Below are positions 7,146-14,529 of a DNA stretch of 15,639 nucleotides, piece after piece (position 1 is the first letter of the stretch; every line of letters starts with the position of its first letter). A model generated the notes under the pieces. The model saw only the letters and a list, made by a program, of their open reading frames with translations, ran no database searches and was not told the origin of the DNA. The position numbers and the translations under genes are program-made. Source of the stretch: an uncultured Muribaculaceae bacterium (GTDB lineage Bacteria; Bacteroidota; Bacteroidia; Bacteroidales; Muribaculaceae); assembly GCA_910588035.1 (NCBI GenBank), contig CAJUPY010000037.1, forward strand, positions 1-15,639, given 5' to 3'.

Positions 7146-8642
7146 TTATTTTGCAAATTTGTTGATAGCGTCGATAAAGGCCTCGGCACTGGCCGCGATG
7201 ATGTCGGTGTTGGCAGAGAAACCGTAATATTGCACACCGTCGTGCTCGACTGTGATGTGAACTTTGCCGACATCGTTGCTGCCTCGGCTGATTGCCTGTA
7301 TAAGGAATTCCTTGACTGTCATCGTTCGGCGTATGATATTTTTGACGGCAGAGATTGCGGCGTCGACCGGACCGTTGCCCGATGCACAAGCCTCGAATTT
7401 CTCACCCGCGATGTCGAGTCCGACACTTGCCACAGAGTGGACTCCGACTCCGCTGGTGACCTGCAGATAGTCGAGTTTGATGCGTCGCGTCGATGCATGG
7501 TGTTTGCCGGCGAGCATCATGATGTCGTCGTCGGTTATCTCTTTCTTTTTGTCGGCGAACCTGAGGAATGCCTCATAGGTTTTGTCGAGTTGTTCTTTTG
7601 TCAGTTCGATGCCGAGAATGTGCAGACGATGCTTGAGGGCGGCGCGGCCGCTACGGGCTGTCAGAACGATCGAGTTTTCGTCGATGCCGACATCTTTTGG
7701 ATCGATGATCTCATAGCTCTCGCGGTTCTTCAGCACACCGTCCTGGTGTATTCCTGACGAGTGGGCGAAGGCGTTGCGTCCGACGATTGCCTTGTTGGGC
7801 TGCACAGGCATGTTCATGAGGTTCGATACCAACCGGCTCGCACCGTAGATGTGCTGGGTGTTTATGTTGGTCTCGATTCCGAGTTCGCGGTGGCTTTTGA
7901 AAGCCATGACTACTTCTTCGAGCGATGTGTTTCCTGCACGTTCGCCGATGCCGTTGATTGTAACTTCGGCCTGACGTGCGCCGGCAATTATTCCGCTCAT
8001 TGTGTTGGCCGTGGCCATGCCGAGGTCGTTGTGGCAGTGGGTCGCTATGGTCACTTTGTCAATTCCATCGACATGGTCCACCAGATATTTGATTTTGGCG
8101 GCAAATTCGCTCGGCAGGCAGTAGCCTGTAGTGTCGGGTATGTTTACAACGGTGGCTCCGGCCTTGATGACAGCCTCGATCACGCGGGCGAGATATTCGT
8201 TGTCGGTCCGGCCCGCGTCTTCGGCATAGAATTGCACATCTTCGACAAACCGTTTGGCAAACGAGACAGCGGCTACCGCACGTTCTATGATCTCCTCGCG
8301 GTTGGAGTTGAATTTATATTTAATATGTGAGTCTGATGTTCCGATGCCTGTGTGGATTCGTCCGCGTTTGGCGTATTTCAATGCTTCGGCGGCTACCCTG
8401 ATGTCATTTTCCACAGCCCGCGTCAGGGCGCAGATCGTCGGCCATGTAACAGCTTTCGAGATCTCAACCACCGAATTGAAGTCGCCTGGACTTGACACGG
8501 GAAATCCGGCTTCGATGACGTCAACGCCCAGAGCCTCGAGGGTTTTGGCTACCTCGATTTTTTCAACGGTGTTTAATTGACACCCCGGCACCTGCTCGCC
8601 GTCGCGAAGCGTGGTGTCGAAAATATAAAGTCTGTCACTCAT
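7146..8642 (-). CDS. leuA: 2-isopropylmalate synthase
   Basis: LeuA condenses acetyl-CoA with 2-ketoisovalerate, the committed step of leucine synthesis, and is normally inhibited by leucine. The 498-residue product has the TIM-barrel signature FDTTLRDGEQVPG at 8-20, the metal-binding HCHND at 202-206, and the NGIGERAGN motif around 240-248. From about residue 370 onward a C-terminal extension matches the LeuA dimerisation/regulatory domain (IKLDYLQVTSGVG and the A.G.GPVDAA segment), so feedback control by leucine is likely. It is the first gene of the leuA-C-D-B operon, preceded by a consensus -7 element. Confidence 0.96.
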   Translation of the reverse strand: MSDRLYIFDTTLRDGEQVPGCQLNTVEKIEVAKTLEALGVDVIEAGFPVSSPGDFNSVVEISKAVTWPTICALTRAVENDIRVAAEALKYAKRGRIHTGIGTSDSHIKYKFNSNREEIIERAVAAVSFAKRFVEDVQFYAEDAGRTDNEYLARVIEAVIKAGATVVNIPDTTGYCLPSEFAAKIKYLVDHVDGIDKVTIATHCHNDLGMATANTMSGIIAGARQAEVTINGIGERAGNTSLEEVVMAFKSHRELGIETNINTQHIYGASRLVSNLMNMPVQPNKAIVGRNAFAHSSGIHQDGVLKNRESYEIIDPKDVGIDENSIVLTARSGRAALKHRLHILGIELTKEQLDKTYEAFLRFADKKKEITDDDIMMLAGKHHASTRRIKLDYLQVTSGVGVHSVASVGLDIAGEKFEACASGNGPVDAAISAVKNIIRRTMTVKEFLIQAISRGSNDVGKVHITVEHDGVQYYGFSANTDIIAASAEAFIDAINKFAK

Positions 8643-8715
8643 ATTATCTTTCTGTTTTTTCGTTTTTTATTGTACCTCGGTCGCCTTAATCTTTCGTCGG
8701 CCTTGATTGAAGTTG

Positions 8716-8746
8716 CAAAATTAATCAATCTGTTAATATAATGAAA
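8716..8746 (-). promoter_or_regulatory. Likely promoter of the leucine operon
   Basis: On the minus strand TAATTTTG at 8723-8716 fits the TAnnTTTG consensus. The -33 element is imperfect: TTTC at 8746-8743 with a 19-nt spacer instead of TTTG with 20. A weak -33 box is compatible with a regulated promoter. The implied leader to the leuA ATG is about 70 nt and shows no strong hairpin. Confidence 0.65.
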
Positions 8747-9090
8747 TAAATTCTCATGAAAATCGTCTTTTAAGTTTTAAAATGTGATTATAGGGCACCC
8801 CGTCATGCAATTTTATGGAGCAGTGTTGTCTTTTGATAAAATTTCATTATAGAACAGTACGCTAACCCACCGGCGGGCTATTTTTGTATCTGATTGACAG
8901 CTCTCATATCTTCTTCGCAAAGGTATTGCCGGGAAGGTGTTGCCTGACGGAAAATTATGGAAAATTTGCAGTGGCGTTTTCAATAGAAACAAGGTTTTTG
9001 AAGAGTCTGCCTCTGAAATGCAATTAGTTAAACTGAAATTGGTGAAAATTATCAGATGACACTAAATTGCGTTGGCCGTTGTCGATTTTT
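8747..9090. other. Intergenic region without a supported gene
   Basis: About 340 nt upstream of both the leuA and DUF1846 promoters. It contains no convincing coding sequence. Two items stand out: a minus-strand TACCTTTG at 8925-8918 that could be a second, distal leuA start without a good -33 element, and a small hairpin at 8863-8880 (minus strand stem TAGCCC/GGGTTA, with one G-T wobble). On the plus strand the hairpin is followed by TTTTTG and looks like a weak terminator, although no plus-strand gene precedes it. Confidence 0.5.
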
Positions 9091-9122
9091 TTTGCATGAT
9101 TTGTGAAAAAGCACTAATTTTG
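9091..9122 (+). promoter_or_regulatory. Promoter of the DUF1846 gene
   Basis: TTTG at 9091-9094, a 20-nt spacer and TAATTTTG at 9115-9122 match the Bacteroidota consensus completely. The start codon at 9132 is only 9 nt beyond the -7 element, so the predicted leader is a few nucleotides at most. Confidence 0.87.
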
Positions 9123-9131
9123 AAGCCCGTT

Positions 9132-10601
9132 ATGATACACGGTTTTGACAACGAGAAATATCTCAGAATTCAGTCCGAACATATCGGTGAACGAATCGCC
9201 CGGTTCGGCAACAAGCTCTATCTTGAGCTTGGGGGGAAACTCTTCGACGATTATCACGCCAGTCGCGTGTTGCCCGGATTTCAGCCCGACAGCAAGTTGC
9301 GTATGCTCTCAAAGCTGGCCGATCGTGCGGAGATTGTGATTGTGATCAGCGCGCTTGACATTGAGAAAAACAAAGTGCGCAACGACCTCGGCATCACATA
9401 TGACATGGATGTGCTCAGACTGCGCGAGGAGTTTATCAAAAAAGGTTTTATGGTCAGTTCGGTCGTGGTCACCCACTATAACGGACAGTGTAGTGCCGAT
9501 GCCTATAGGGAACGACTTGAGCGAATGGGCATCAAGACCTACATTCACTACACGATCGACGGATATCCGACAAATGTCGATCTCATTGACTCTGACGACG
9601 GATTTGGCCGCAACGATTATGTAGAGACAACGCGTCCGTTGGTCATCGTGACCGCCCCGGGTCCCGGAAGCGGAAAAATGGCAGTGTGTCTGAGCCAGCT
9701 CTACAATGAGAATAAACGTGGAATCAGGGCCGGATATGCAAAATTTGAGACATTCCCGGTTTGGAGCCTTCCGTTGAAACATCCTGTCAACATTGCCTAT
9801 GAGGCGGCGACAGCCGATCTGAATGACGTCAACATGATTGACCCGTTCCATCTCGAGGCATACGGCAAGACTGCCATCAACTATAACCGCGACATTGAGA
9901 TATTTCCGGTGTTGAATGCTCTTTTCGAAGGTATTTATGGAGAGAATCCCTATAAATCACCTACTGACATGGGGGTCAACATGGTTGGCTTCTGCATCGA
10001 GGATGACGAGGTTTGCTGCGAGGCATCGAAAAATGAGATAATACTGCGTTATTTCACCGCTCTGAACCAGTTTGCCCAGGGCACTTGCAGCGAAAGTGAG
10101 GTCAACAAGATCGCGTTGCTGTTCAAACAGGCGAAAATCGATGTGTCTTACCGCAAACCGATCATGGCCGCCCGCGAACGTGCGGAGCAGAGCGGTCTGC
10201 CGGCTTCGGCTATCGAACTTGCTGACGGAACATTGATCACTGCCGGTTCAAGTGAGTTGCTCGGACCGAGCGCGGCCTTGATTCTCAATGCGATCAAATA
10301 TCTGGCCGGCATTGACCATGCTGTGAAGTTGATTCCTCAAGACATGATCGAGCCGATTCAATACACCAAAATCAACTATCTGTCGAGCCGCAATCCACGT
10401 CTCCACACTGATGAGGTTCTTGTTGCGTTGTCAGTGTTGAGCACATCCGACGAGAAGTGCCGGAGTGCGCTGGCCAAGTTGCCCGAATTGCGTGGATGTC
10501 AGGTCCATTCGACAGTGATGCTCGGTGAGGTCGACCGCAAGATATTCAAGAAACTTGGTGTCGGACTGACATGTGATCCGGCCAAAAAGGTGAAAAACTG
10601 A
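9132..10601 (+). CDS. DUF1846 domain-containing protein
   Basis: The 489-residue product is a full-length member of the DUF1846 family (PF08903), widespread in bacteria but without an assigned reaction. The opening GFDNEKYLRIQSEHI is the characteristic family N-terminus, which supports the ATG at 9132 over the upstream in-frame TTG at 9072. Visible features: an N-terminal alpha/beta region with IVIVISALDIE near 68-78, HYTIDGYPTNVDLI around 139-152, and VTAPGPGSGKMA at 173-184, which resembles a nucleotide-binding loop but is not a standard Walker A. There is no signal peptide or membrane segment, so the protein should be cytoplasmic. It is monocistronic, ends directly against the stop codon of the convergent lipoprotein gene, and is followed by a strong terminator. 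A nucleotide-dependent enzyme is possible but is inference. Confidence 0.92.
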   Translation: MIHGFDNEKYLRIQSEHIGERIARFGNKLYLELGGKLFDDYHASRVLPGFQPDSKLRMLSKLADRAEIVIVISALDIEKNKVRNDLGITYDMDVLRLREEFIKKGFMVSSVVVTHYNGQCSADAYRERLERMGIKTYIHYTIDGYPTNVDLIDSDDGFGRNDYVETTRPLVIVTAPGPGSGKMAVCLSQLYNENKRGIRAGYAKFETFPVWSLPLKHPVNIAYEAATADLNDVNMIDPFHLEAYGKTAINYNRDIEIFPVLNALFEGIYGENPYKSPTDMGVNMVGFCIEDDEVCCEASKNEIILRYFTALNQFAQGTCSESEVNKIALLFKQAKIDVSYRKPIMAARERAEQSGLPASAIELADGTLITAGSSELLGPSAALILNAIKYLAGIDHAVKLIPQDMIEPIQYTKINYLSSRNPRLHTDEVLVALSVLSTSDEKCRSALAKLPELRGCQVHSTVMLGEVDRKIFKKLGVGLTCDPAKKVKN

Positions 10602-11213
10602 TCAGTCTACAGAAACGATAATCCAATATTTCGTCTGCGACACCGTGTGGCTGTACCACACGGTGTCGCAGACCGTTTTTTCGATTGTCCGTGTCGATTC
10701 AATAATCCGGTCGTTGATTGTCAGGGTTTCGGGAGTTGAAACGATGTGATCTCCGGTGTTGAGTGAGCGGAATGTGACCGTAGTCTCTTCGGTGGCCACT
10801 ATCGTTCCGGGAGTGGAATATCTTAAAATGAGATCTTTACTTTCAAAACGGCAAGTGTTGTCAAACAATTGGGGTGCGTTTTCGCCGTCAGTGGCTGCTG
10901 ACTGGTCTATGACGGTGACGCTGCATTTTAGTGCCGTTCTGTCGGCGGTGACGTGTATCGATGTGTTTCCCGGTGACCTGGCGGTTATGTCGATGTCCAT
11001 GCCCGAAACAGTCGTAGCGACGATCTCAGACGACGGCCTGACTGTGATTTTGTCGGCATTGAGCACCGTGATGCGGCGTGTCTCACCCGGTGACATGATG
11101 ACGTTTTCTGTTGACAATGTGGGTATGTCATACACGTCATTGGTGCTCCCCTGACGACACGACGACAGTTGAATGGCGAGAAATGTGATGTACAGCAGTG
11201 TGATTTTTTTCAT
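10602..11213 (-). CDS. Putative lipoprotein with Ig-like (BIG2-like) segment
   Basis: The 203-residue product begins with a lipoprotein signal peptide: MKK, a hydrophobic stretch, and a lipobox LSSC with the lipidated Cys at residue 19. Residues about 38-96 (MSPGETRRITV to SIHVTADRTALKCSVTVID) have the rhythm of a bacterial Ig-like domain, in which a small beta-sandwich ends in a glycine-containing turn and a VTV strand. The remainder is beta-rich without recognised motifs. Its ATG overlaps the stop codon of the endonuclease-like gene by one base (TGATG), so the two are translationally coupled and probably function together at the cell envelope. The codons for residues 181-194 coincide with the terminator hairpin of the convergent gene. 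The function is unknown. Confidence 0.75.
   Translation of the reverse strand: MKKITLLYITFLAIQLSSCRQGSTNDVYDIPTLSTENVIMSPGETRRITVLNADKITVRPSSEIVATTVSGMDIDITARSPGNTSIHVTADRTALKCSVTVIDQSAATDGENAPQLFDNTCRFESKDLILRYSTPGTIVATEETTVTFRSLNTGDHIVSTPETLTINDRIIESTRTIEKTVCDTVWYSHTVSQTKYWIIVSVD
10633..10681 (+). terminator. Strong intrinsic terminator of the DUF1846 gene, inside the convergent lipoprotein CDS
   Basis: A perfect 18-bp GC-rich stem (10633-10650 with 10656-10673, starting GTCTGCGACACC) with a 5-nt loop CTGTA is followed on the plus strand by CCGTTTTTTCG, with six Ts at 10676-10681. It begins 31 nt after the DUF1846 stop codon. The minus-strand side lacks a T tract, so it should stop only plus-strand transcription while remaining coding on the minus strand. 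Confidence 0.92.
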
Positions 11214-12205
11214 CAGTCAATTTTGATCAATAGTTTACCTGTAAGTTTTCCCGACATGAACCGCAGTTCATGCAGACCTTTGCCGAGAGCGGCCGGTGAC
11301 AGTGACTTTCGGTCGGTTTTTTCACCGTTGATTGTCCATTCGGTCTCATCGGGAATGTAAGGAGATGTCAGGTCGATGCGGTCATCGGAAATTGAATAAT
11401 GGCTTCTGAGCGGAATTGTCTCTGTGTGGCTCTCTCCGATGAAAAGTTGGTTTGACTTGTCGCCCCAGATGTGTTCCTCAAGTCCGGGATAGTCAATGAA
11501 GAGATTGCGGTTTCCTTGAATTTCACATATTTTGTCATTGCGGTTTCTTTCGCGGTCGTCAACCGGATCGCTGTCGCTCCATGCTTTAAGCGTGCGGTAT
11601 GCGTCACGTCTCAGTCCCGGAAAATGATTGTCTGTGCAGAAATTGCAGCCTAAGCCCGACCATCGTGACCGCGGATATATACATAATGTGTAGAACGCCA
11701 TTCTGGCGAAGTCTCCTTCGTAGCCTTTTGGCGGACGGTAGAAGTTGACAGTAATGCCGTCGATCGTACCGGTTCCCGCTGCCCATATGGAGTTGCTGAA
11801 TGTCTCTGTCACTATGTTGCCCGGCGGATAGTCTTTTTTGAGAGTGATTACCTCGGTGTTGGCCGGAACAAGATTGTGCAGGTCGAGTGCCGGAGCGTTG
11901 TTGTAGTCTCCGTTCCACCAGATGCCGGGCAAAACATTGACACTGGTGATGCCTTTGGGAAAATAGTCTTCTGATATTGACCGGTGAGATTCTGAAGTGA
12001 ATGGATCAAGCATGTTGCCCGGTTCGCCGGGAAATGTGAGATAAAGATTGCGGGCGATTTCACTGTCAGCTATCATGGTCAAAGGACGCTGATTCAGAAA
12101 TAACTCACTTTTAAGATTTTCGCCACACAGTCCGTCTGGCGGTCCGGCAATTGACAGAGGCAGTGCCGACATGGAGAGAATTAAAAAAGTGAAAGCTGTT
12201 TTCAT
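11213..12205 (-). CDS. Secreted endonuclease I-family protein, probably catalytically inactive
   Basis: The 330-residue product starts with a type I signal peptide (MKTAFTFLIL to PLSIA, cleavage near residue 20) and has the endonuclease I (PF04231, EndA/Vvn type) framework: WWNGD-NNAPALDLHNLVPA at 96-115, YEGDFARMAFY around 152-162, and the strongly conserved DPVDDRERNRND (203-214) and QGNRNLFIDYPGLEEHIWG (220-238). Active family members carry an EH pair just before the WW segment and an N in EVNGDR. Here the first region reads NVLPGIWW (90-97) with no histidine, and the second reads EVITLKK. Both the general base and a metal ligand therefore seem absent. The C-terminal ~65 residues form a beta-rich tail ending GKLLIKID that could be an Ig-like or type IX sorting-like module; this is uncertain. 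Starts upstream of 12205 would lack the signal peptide. It is followed by the coupled lipoprotein gene. Confidence 0.82.
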   Translation of the reverse strand: MKTAFTFLILSMSALPLSIAGPPDGLCGENLKSELFLNQRPLTMIADSEIARNLYLTFPGEPGNMLDPFTSESHRSISEDYFPKGITSVNVLPGIWWNGDYNNAPALDLHNLVPANTEVITLKKDYPPGNIVTETFSNSIWAAGTGTIDGITVNFYRPPKGYEGDFARMAFYTLCIYPRSRWSGLGCNFCTDNHFPGLRRDAYRTLKAWSDSDPVDDRERNRNDKICEIQGNRNLFIDYPGLEEHIWGDKSNQLFIGESHTETIPLRSHYSISDDRIDLTSPYIPDETEWTINGEKTDRKSLSPAALGKGLHELRFMSGKLTGKLLIKID

Positions 12206-12232
12206 GGTGGAGAGACTGTTGTTATGATCAGA

Positions 12233-12240
12233 CAAATATA
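12233..12240 (-). promoter_or_regulatory. Possible -7 element for the endonuclease-like operon
   Basis: TATATTTG on the minus strand fits TAnnTTTG and lies 27 nt before the chosen start codon. No TTTG is found 19-21 nt upstream, so this promoter is weaker or needs an activator, if it is real. Confidence 0.5.
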
Positions 12241-12369
12241 TCACTAATTTGCCATAAATTGGAGGTAGGGAAGATAGAAAATGTGTAATTAACAAAGATT
12301 AACTAACTCTTCGGTGTTTTGTACTCACACACGCGACTTATAGGACTATGTTTAGGCATGAAAAAATAG

Positions 12370-12377
12370 TACCTTTG
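12370..12377 (+). promoter_or_regulatory. Likely -7 element of the nhaD operon
   Basis: TACCTTTG fits the consensus and precedes the nhaD ATG by 55 nt. The -33 region only offers TATG at 12347-12350 (19-nt spacer), a partial match. The roughly 50-nt leader has no clear regulatory structure. Confidence 0.6.
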
Positions 12378-12432
12378 CAGTTATTAAAGCACCGGAAGGT
12401 GGTAGCAACGCGTATAAATTACTTTAAATCAA

Positions 12433-13830
12433 ATGTTTGTCACATTAATTGTACTGTTTTTTATCGGCTATCTCGCCATAGCCCTTGAAGCCCCGTTGAA
12501 AATTGACAAATCAGCTTCGGCATTGTTGCTCGGAATGTTGATGTGGATTCTCTATTCTTTGGGTGCGGAATATGTCGTTCCTAATGTAAACGCGGAGGAA
12601 TTTGCCGGATACCTTGAAAATAATCCGTCATTGTCTCTCAAGTCTCTGCACGAACAAGCTTTGAGCTATGTTCTGAATGTACAGATCGTGGAATCGCTCG
12701 GCGATATTACCCAGACGCTGCTGTTCTTGATCGGCGCTATGACGATTGTTGAGTTGATCGACGTTCATGGTGGCTTCAGGGTGATAACCGACCACATTAC
12801 AACGCGTGATAAGAAACGCTTGCTGTGGGTCATTTGTCTGACGACATTCATTCTGTCGGCCATACTTGACAACATGACCACGACAATAGTGATGATAATG
12901 TTGCTCCGCAAGTTGATAACCAGCAAGAAGGAACGCTGGCTCTATGCAGCTATGATTATAATTGCCGCAAATACCGGTGGAGCATGGTCACCGATCGGCG
13001 ACGTGACTACAATCATGTTGTGGGTGAAGGGTAATGTGACCGCGCCGGCCCTTGTGTCGTTCGTGCTGTTGCCGAGCGTGGTGGCTCTTCTGATTCCGCT
13101 TTTGTTTGTGTCGCGGAGACTGAAAGGCACTTTGCCGGAGATTAAGGAAAAAGATGTCGAGGGGGTGAATTCGATAACTCCTCGTGAACAGAAAACGATT
13201 TTTTATCTCGGCGTGGGAGGGTTGATTTTCGTACCGGTCTTCAAGACGTTCACACATATGCCTCCGTTTGTCGGAATTCTGCTCGTTCTGGGAGTGTTGT
13301 GGACTTTCACTGAAATAATGTATAACGGAAAAATGCTCGAGCGTTCGCGTGAGCATCGTCTTCCGAAAGTCATCTCACGCATAGACATGCCGTCGATACT
13401 GTTCTTTCTCGGAATTCTGATGGCTGTGGCCGTTCTGCAGAACAGCGGTATACTTGCGGCGGCGGCACGTGGCCTTGACGAAGGTATACACGATGTATAC
13501 GCCATAAATGTCTTGTTGGGCGCGTTGTCTTCGATTGTCGACAATGTTCCGCTTGTGGCAGGTGTCATGGGCATGTATCCCGTGGCCGATGTTGCGGCGT
13601 CGGGCTATGCGGCTAACTTCATAGTCGACGGTGTTTTCTGGGAATTTCTCAGCTTCTGTGCCGGAGTGGGCGGTAGCTTGCTGATTATCGGCTCGGCGGC
13701 AGGTGTCATTGCCATGGGGCTTGAAAAAATCAACTTCGGGTGGTATCTGCGCAATTTCAGTCTGCTCGCTTTGGCCGGATATCTCGGCGGTGCTGTTGTT
13801 TATTTCCTTGAAGTGGTTTTGTTTAAATGA
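12433..13830 (+). CDS. nhaD: NhaD-type sodium:proton antiporter
   Basis: The 465-residue product is a polytopic inner-membrane protein of the NhaD family within the ion transporter superfamily, exchanging sodium (or lithium) for protons in pH and salt homeostasis. About ten to twelve hydrophobic segments are visible. Family motifs: DNMTTT at 146-151, TGGAWSPIGDVTT at 181-193, and the second inverted-repeat pair with DNVPLVAG at 370-377 and GVGGSLLIIGSAAGV downstream. The two Asp-Asn motifs are the expected half-helix ion-binding sites. It heads a compact unit: the next gene starts 8 nt after its stop codon. Confidence 0.94.
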   Translation: MFVTLIVLFFIGYLAIALEAPLKIDKSASALLLGMLMWILYSLGAEYVVPNVNAEEFAGYLENNPSLSLKSLHEQALSYVLNVQIVESLGDITQTLLFLIGAMTIVELIDVHGGFRVITDHITTRDKKRLLWVICLTTFILSAILDNMTTTIVMIMLLRKLITSKKERWLYAAMIIIAANTGGAWSPIGDVTTIMLWVKGNVTAPALVSFVLLPSVVALLIPLLFVSRRLKGTLPEIKEKDVEGVNSITPREQKTIFYLGVGGLIFVPVFKTFTHMPPFVGILLVLGVLWTFTEIMYNGKMLERSREHRLPKVISRIDMPSILFFLGILMAVAVLQNSGILAAAARGLDEGIHDVYAINVLLGALSSIVDNVPLVAGVMGMYPVADVAASGYAANFIVDGVFWEFLSFCAGVGGSLLIIGSAAGVIAMGLEKINFGWYLRNFSLLALAGYLGGAVVYFLEVVLFK

Positions 13831-13837
13831 GAGGCCG

Positions 13838-14527
13838 ATGGAGGTAGTCTACGAAGATAACCACTTGATAGTGGTCAATAAAGTTCCGGGAGAGATTGTT
13901 CAAGGCGATAAGACAGGCGATCAGCCATTGTCTGAAACCGTGAAGCAATGGATAAAGGAGGCCCATTCAAAGCCTGGAAATGTCTTTCTTGGCGTGGTTC
14001 ACCGACTTGATCGTCCGGTTGCGGGGCTTGTGGTGTTTGCAAAGACATCAAAAGCACTGTCAAGAATGAACGAGATGTTTAGAAAAGGAGAAGTGCACAA
14101 AACATATTGGGCGATTGTGCAGAACAGTCCGGCCGCAGAATCGGGTGAACTGAAACATTACATCAAGACTGTCGAACGCAACAACAAATCATATGCCTCT
14201 TTGAAACCATCTGATTCGGCAAAGGAGGCGCGTCTGCGCTATCGGCATCTCGCTTCGACCGATCGCTATCATCTGCTTGAGGTGGAGCTGTTGACCGGTA
14301 GAAAGCATCAGATCAGGGTTCAACTTTCAGCTATCGGTTGTCCGATAAAAGGTGATTTGAAATATGGTGCCAGACGGAGCAATCCCGATGGCTCGATCTC
14401 ATTGATGGCACGCCGCATCAGATTCATTCATCCGGTGTCTGGAAAGGAAATCGATCTTACGGCCCCGGTGCCTGACGACAATCTGTGGCATGCGTTGGCC
14501 GACGGTGTTCAATATTCAGAAGATTAA
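13838..14527 (+). CDS. RluA-family pseudouridine synthase
   Basis: The 229-residue product isomerises uridine to pseudouridine in rRNA or tRNA. The catalytic motif GVVHRLDRPVAGLVVFAKTS is present with Asp58 as the nucleophile, and the family KTYWAIV, LTGRKHQIRVQLS and GDLKYG segments follow in order. There is no N-terminal S4 domain, so this is a short RluA-type enzyme; the exact target site cannot be assigned. The ATG at 13838 is chosen because MEVVYEDNHLIVVNKVPG is the normal family opening and earlier starts lie inside nhaD; a GAGAGG precedes it at 13829-13834. It starts 8 nt after nhaD and ends 2 nt before fmt. Confidence 0.93.
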   Translation: MEVVYEDNHLIVVNKVPGEIVQGDKTGDQPLSETVKQWIKEAHSKPGNVFLGVVHRLDRPVAGLVVFAKTSKALSRMNEMFRKGEVHKTYWAIVQNSPAAESGELKHYIKTVERNNKSYASLKPSDSAKEARLRYRHLASTDRYHLLEVELLTGRKHQIRVQLSAIGCPIKGDLKYGARRSNPDGSISLMARRIRFIHPVSGKEIDLTAPVPDDNLWHALADGVQYSED

Positions 14528-14529
14528 TC

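Noticed and set aside
6900..7757. Long plus-strand open frame opposite leuC and leuA
   Set aside because: It crosses the leuC/leuA junction antisense, has a Cys- and Val-rich composition without recognisable domains, and lacks a promoter. It is a by-product of codon bias.
9309..9851. Minus-strand open frame inside the DUF1846 gene
   Set aside because: The DUF1846 reading frame is continuous with conserved family segments on the plus strand; the antisense frame has no signal or motif.
12206..12295. Upstream extension of the endonuclease-like gene
   Set aside because: It would bury the signal peptide 30 residues inside the protein and would run across the TATATTTG element at 12233-12240.
12293..12300. 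AATCTTTG on the minus strand as a second -7 element for the endonuclease operon
   Set aside because: The first base does not fit TAnnTTTG at the required spacing; TATATTTG at 12233-12240 is closer and fits better.
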